From contig NC_044004.1 of the NCBI RefSeq assembly GCF_900496995.4, positions 83,769,538 to 83,833,537 of the forward strand: a DNA stretch of 64,000 nt, read 5' to 3'. A model generated the notes under the pieces. That model worked only from the letters and a program-made list of their open reading frames with translations. It did not search any database and was not told the DNA's origin. Shown here piece by piece: positions 61,001-64,000 of the stretch (the stretch's first letter is position 1; every line of letters begins with the position of its first letter). This DNA comes from Aquila chrysaetos chrysaetos. Lineage: Eukaryota; Chordata; Aves; Accipitriformes; Accipitridae. The translations under genes and the position numbers were made by a program.

Positions 61001-64000
61001 TTCCAAGGAACTTCCACGTATTGTAATGGAAGGAGATGAAGGAAAAACTTTGAAGAATTTAAAACAAACAAACAAAAAAAATCCCACCAAGCTGCATTTT
61101 AATCACAAAATGATTCTGTATTCTGGTACTTGCCATGAACAGCCATGACAATTCAGTGTCTGCTCACACCTATGCAAATGCAGAACCACCATCCTGACTC
61201 CTGATGCTTTCATGGAACAGGGTCAAGGATATATTGCAACACTGGGCAAAAACGCTGCACGTGCACACGTTCGTCTGCCTCATTAAACTCTTGCTGTACC
61301 GACCTGTATGGAGTTGAGGGTTTCTTGGCCTACTGAACCCAGGCTAACACACTAAAACAACGGTCCTCCTTCTGCTTCTCCCAACAATCACATAAGCAAG
61401 CAGCCGGTGCATCGCATCCTATTCCTGAAGGGCTTCCATCTCCCACATTGTAAGATCCATGACCACTATGCAGCAGAGCACTTTTCTCTCTTGCATTTCA
61501 ATGAAACAGCAGATCAGAAAAGATTATCACAATGTTGCTTTTCAACCTCTTTTAGGAAAAATGGAAAAAACTCTGGACGCTTCTTGGGAATGTCAGTCAC
61601 TGCTGAGAAAAAAACCAAAGTCATTTCCTCACTGATAACCTACACTCAAACCCTGATGTGATTATAGGTCTGCAGGTCCCCATTGCCCTCGAAAAATGGA
61701 CACCTCTGTAGTTTCTGGTAGAATTCTTTCCCGTACAGTTTGGTAGGAGGATACTCAAATTCAGGAAAAATGAACCAGTTTTATATTTCTGAATATAGTT
61801 CCAGAAATTCTGAAATTTCTGAAATTAATAAAGCTGAATTTGTTTTGTGGCTTCTACAGAAAATTCTTAATTTATTGCTGTTAAATTCATATATGGATAC
61901 TGTTAAGAACAACATAACTCCTCCATCCAAACAATAGAAAAAATAGGTAAATTCTTAATTGAAAAAACCCTAATGATTTAAAAACAGTTGAAGTGCTTTT
62001 AAGCAACTTTGTGGGTTGTTTTTTTTGTTAGAGATCCATGCATACATGTTACAAAAAAGCCCCAAATAAATAACAGCCTTTTCAATGTAACCTGATTTAA
62101 AGTTCTACCAGTCTAAGCTAAATTCAGCCATGTATCCTAGATATTACAAATATCATTTTAATCAAGATGTAGAAAATACAGCATACAAATACACTCTTAA
62201 TAATTTTGGCTCCAGCCTTCCAAACATTTGTGTGTATATTTATGAATTTATACGTACGGATAATCCACGTAGTTCAAGCCATCATCCCGTGCAGGAGTCA
62301 GGCACTGCTCCACCAAACTGAAAATCATCATTGAAGTACATCTTTGGGTCACTTCAGATTGTGGAAGAGCATCTTTGTGAATTGTCTAACACACAGGAAT
62401 CACAATCAAACACTGCAAACTCCAAGTCTGTACACACCTCTTCTCTTGACAAGGGAGATTTGTCTGTGGCGTGAGTGAGTCTCCGCAAGTTAGATTTAGC
62501 TGCAAGAAATACACGGAGTTTAGTTGCTTATCTTAGATTGTCCAGACTTTAATGGCCTGGAAATACACAAAGCAGTTTTGCAAGATCAGAGTCTTCAAAT
62601 GAAAATTCCAGTACTGGTTGTGTTTCAACCTGGCTGGAAATCTCTCCAGCACAGATTCTTCTATACTGTTTTAATAGTTTGAGTTTCAGCTGAAATCAGG
62701 AATTTTAAAAGCATACACAGACTTTTAAAAATTCTGCTTTAAAATCATAAAGCACTTGGATTCAGGGGTGATTTGAGCAGTGACAAAACCCATACAAAAC
62801 TCAACTATTCACCAGTACTTTTTCCTGTCACTGTCACTTAGCTTCCAAGCTATGCTTCGGGACTGAAGTTTTTATCTTAATGCTGTAATGCCATTTCCCA
62901 CCATAAATACTTTCAACAAGCTGAAGATATATCAGACCCCAAGACCGATCAGCAGAATGACAATCCTTTGAAGGCAGGTCTGATAAAAATTGAGAGTCCT
63001 CAACATAAAACCTCTTTAAGTATCCTTAACAGTGAATATTTTTTTTTCCATAACATAGCATTCTACTGAGCCAGAAGAAATTATCTGGAAATTAGATGCT
63101 ATTATATTAAAATATTTAATTCCAATAATATACTTACTGTACATCTTCTGCAGATTATAGACTGGCCAAATGAAAAGCCCTCATTTCCTTACCTTCTGCT
63201 TAGATGCAGAGTTTCTTGTGAAGTAATTTGTAGTCAACAGAAGTAGTACTGTATATAAACTGATGCGAGAAATGTGATGAACTGAGGGAGCTATTTGCAT
63301 ACATCTTGTAAGCTCTTTTCAGTATTAGGCTCGCTCTTTCTGTACGGAAGTGAAGTTCCTGTGAAATGGGCTTGGCTGCTTTCTTGCATTCTCTGTAGGA
63401 AAAACATTAAGGGTTTGGGGATTTTGATGGTCACCCATTTAAATAAAGCATTCTTGCATAGGACATGGCTGCTAACTAGTTTTTAATTTTGAAACCTAAG
63501 CAGACAACAATTAAGAACAAAGGGAGATTTTCTGTTGCTAATCAGAGACGAGTAAGAGGGAAAAAGGCATCTAGGGCAGAATTAAAGAGTCTGGGGAAAA
63601 CAGCAAGTAAACCTGTGTTTCAAAACAAAAGAACAGCTGAGGCATAACCTTGCCTACCTGAGGAAGTCTAGCGGGTATAGAAAGGCACAAGAGGGAGGCA
63701 CAAAGTCACACAGCATGGGGGGGCTTCAGTATTCAAAAGCAACCATGATAAAAAAAAAAAATTACAGCATGCTCACGTTACAAAATCTTCATGGCAAAGA
63801 CTGTTTGTGTCACTGAATATATTGCCCAGACTAAAATACTAATTATTAAAGAAACTAATGACCTTTCAAAGAAGGGTTTGTATTTTCCGACAGCTTTGAC
63901 TTCAAGTTGATTTTTTTTTTAAGGGGTGCTACACTTTTATGAAAAGTAAAGATATTTATATGTTGGAAAAATGTTATTGGCTGGGCCCAAAGAGGTTCTT
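55066..64000. other. Flanking DNA to the right edge, no gene recognised
   Basis: About 9 kb of AT-rich sequence. Frames of 60-101 codons on both strands look random. Features are limited to A/C tracts near 56471 and 58561, an AAAC-type stretch at 61064-61080, an A run near 63751, and a homeodomain-motif-rich stretch at 58390-58510 (findings). Confidence 0.45.

Noticed and set aside
1..64000. CRISPR arrays, bacterial operons, tRNA or rRNA genes, endogenous retroviral genes
   Set aside because: No regularly spaced direct repeats, no cloverleaf-like tRNA boxes noticed, no conserved retroviral gag/pol/env-like frames and no paired LTRs seen.

Overview
The window looks like vertebrate, most likely avian, nuclear DNA. 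It is AT-rich and CpG-depleted outside a few islands. Its recognisable interspersed repeats are CR1 LINE 3' ends, one with the ATTCTATG-type 3' tail typical of birds and crocodilians. I see no L1 or Alu-like elements, no operons, and no bacterial or viral gene blocks. The low repeat density (three clear CR1 fragments in 64 kb) fits a bird better than a turtle or crocodile.

The only locus I can support as a gene is on the minus strand at the left end. A CpG island (about 5.94-7.56 kb) contains a first coding exon at 6621-6689. It encodes a 23-residue signal-peptide-like N terminus (M, then VLLPLWVVAAALLGV) and ends in a consensus GTGAGT donor. A 28-nt microexon with an excellent acceptor and donor follows at 5809-5836, and the gene must continue past position 1. 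Too little of the protein is present to name it. A second CpG-rich patch lies inside the gene at 3.93-4.40 kb, and a weaker one at 2.27-2.40 kb.

Everything to the right of about 7.6 kb is upstream of that promoter. It reads as intergenic or 5' flanking DNA, or the introns of unseen upstream exons. I found no convincing conserved protein. The open frames of 60-190 codons are scattered, overlap on both strands, and several are explained by CpG islands or antisense CR1. A handful of short minus-strand segments have good splice sites and open frames; I list them as candidate exons with low confidence. The most interesting is a 64-nt segment at 9838-9901 that carries an ATG and ends in the same phase as coding exon 1.

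Repeats: CR1 fragments at 23.1-23.5 kb, 39.6-39.7 kb and 50.8-51.0 kb, an older CR1-like piece at 35.1 kb, two ancient SINE-like (MIR-type) remnants, and two diverged copies of what looks like the same palindromic element (16.6 and 49.2 kb). There are several homopolymer runs and microsatellites, including a 28-nt poly-A, and a few exact inverted repeats. I did not find an obviously new biological system; the best leads are promoter architecture and possible alternative first exons.
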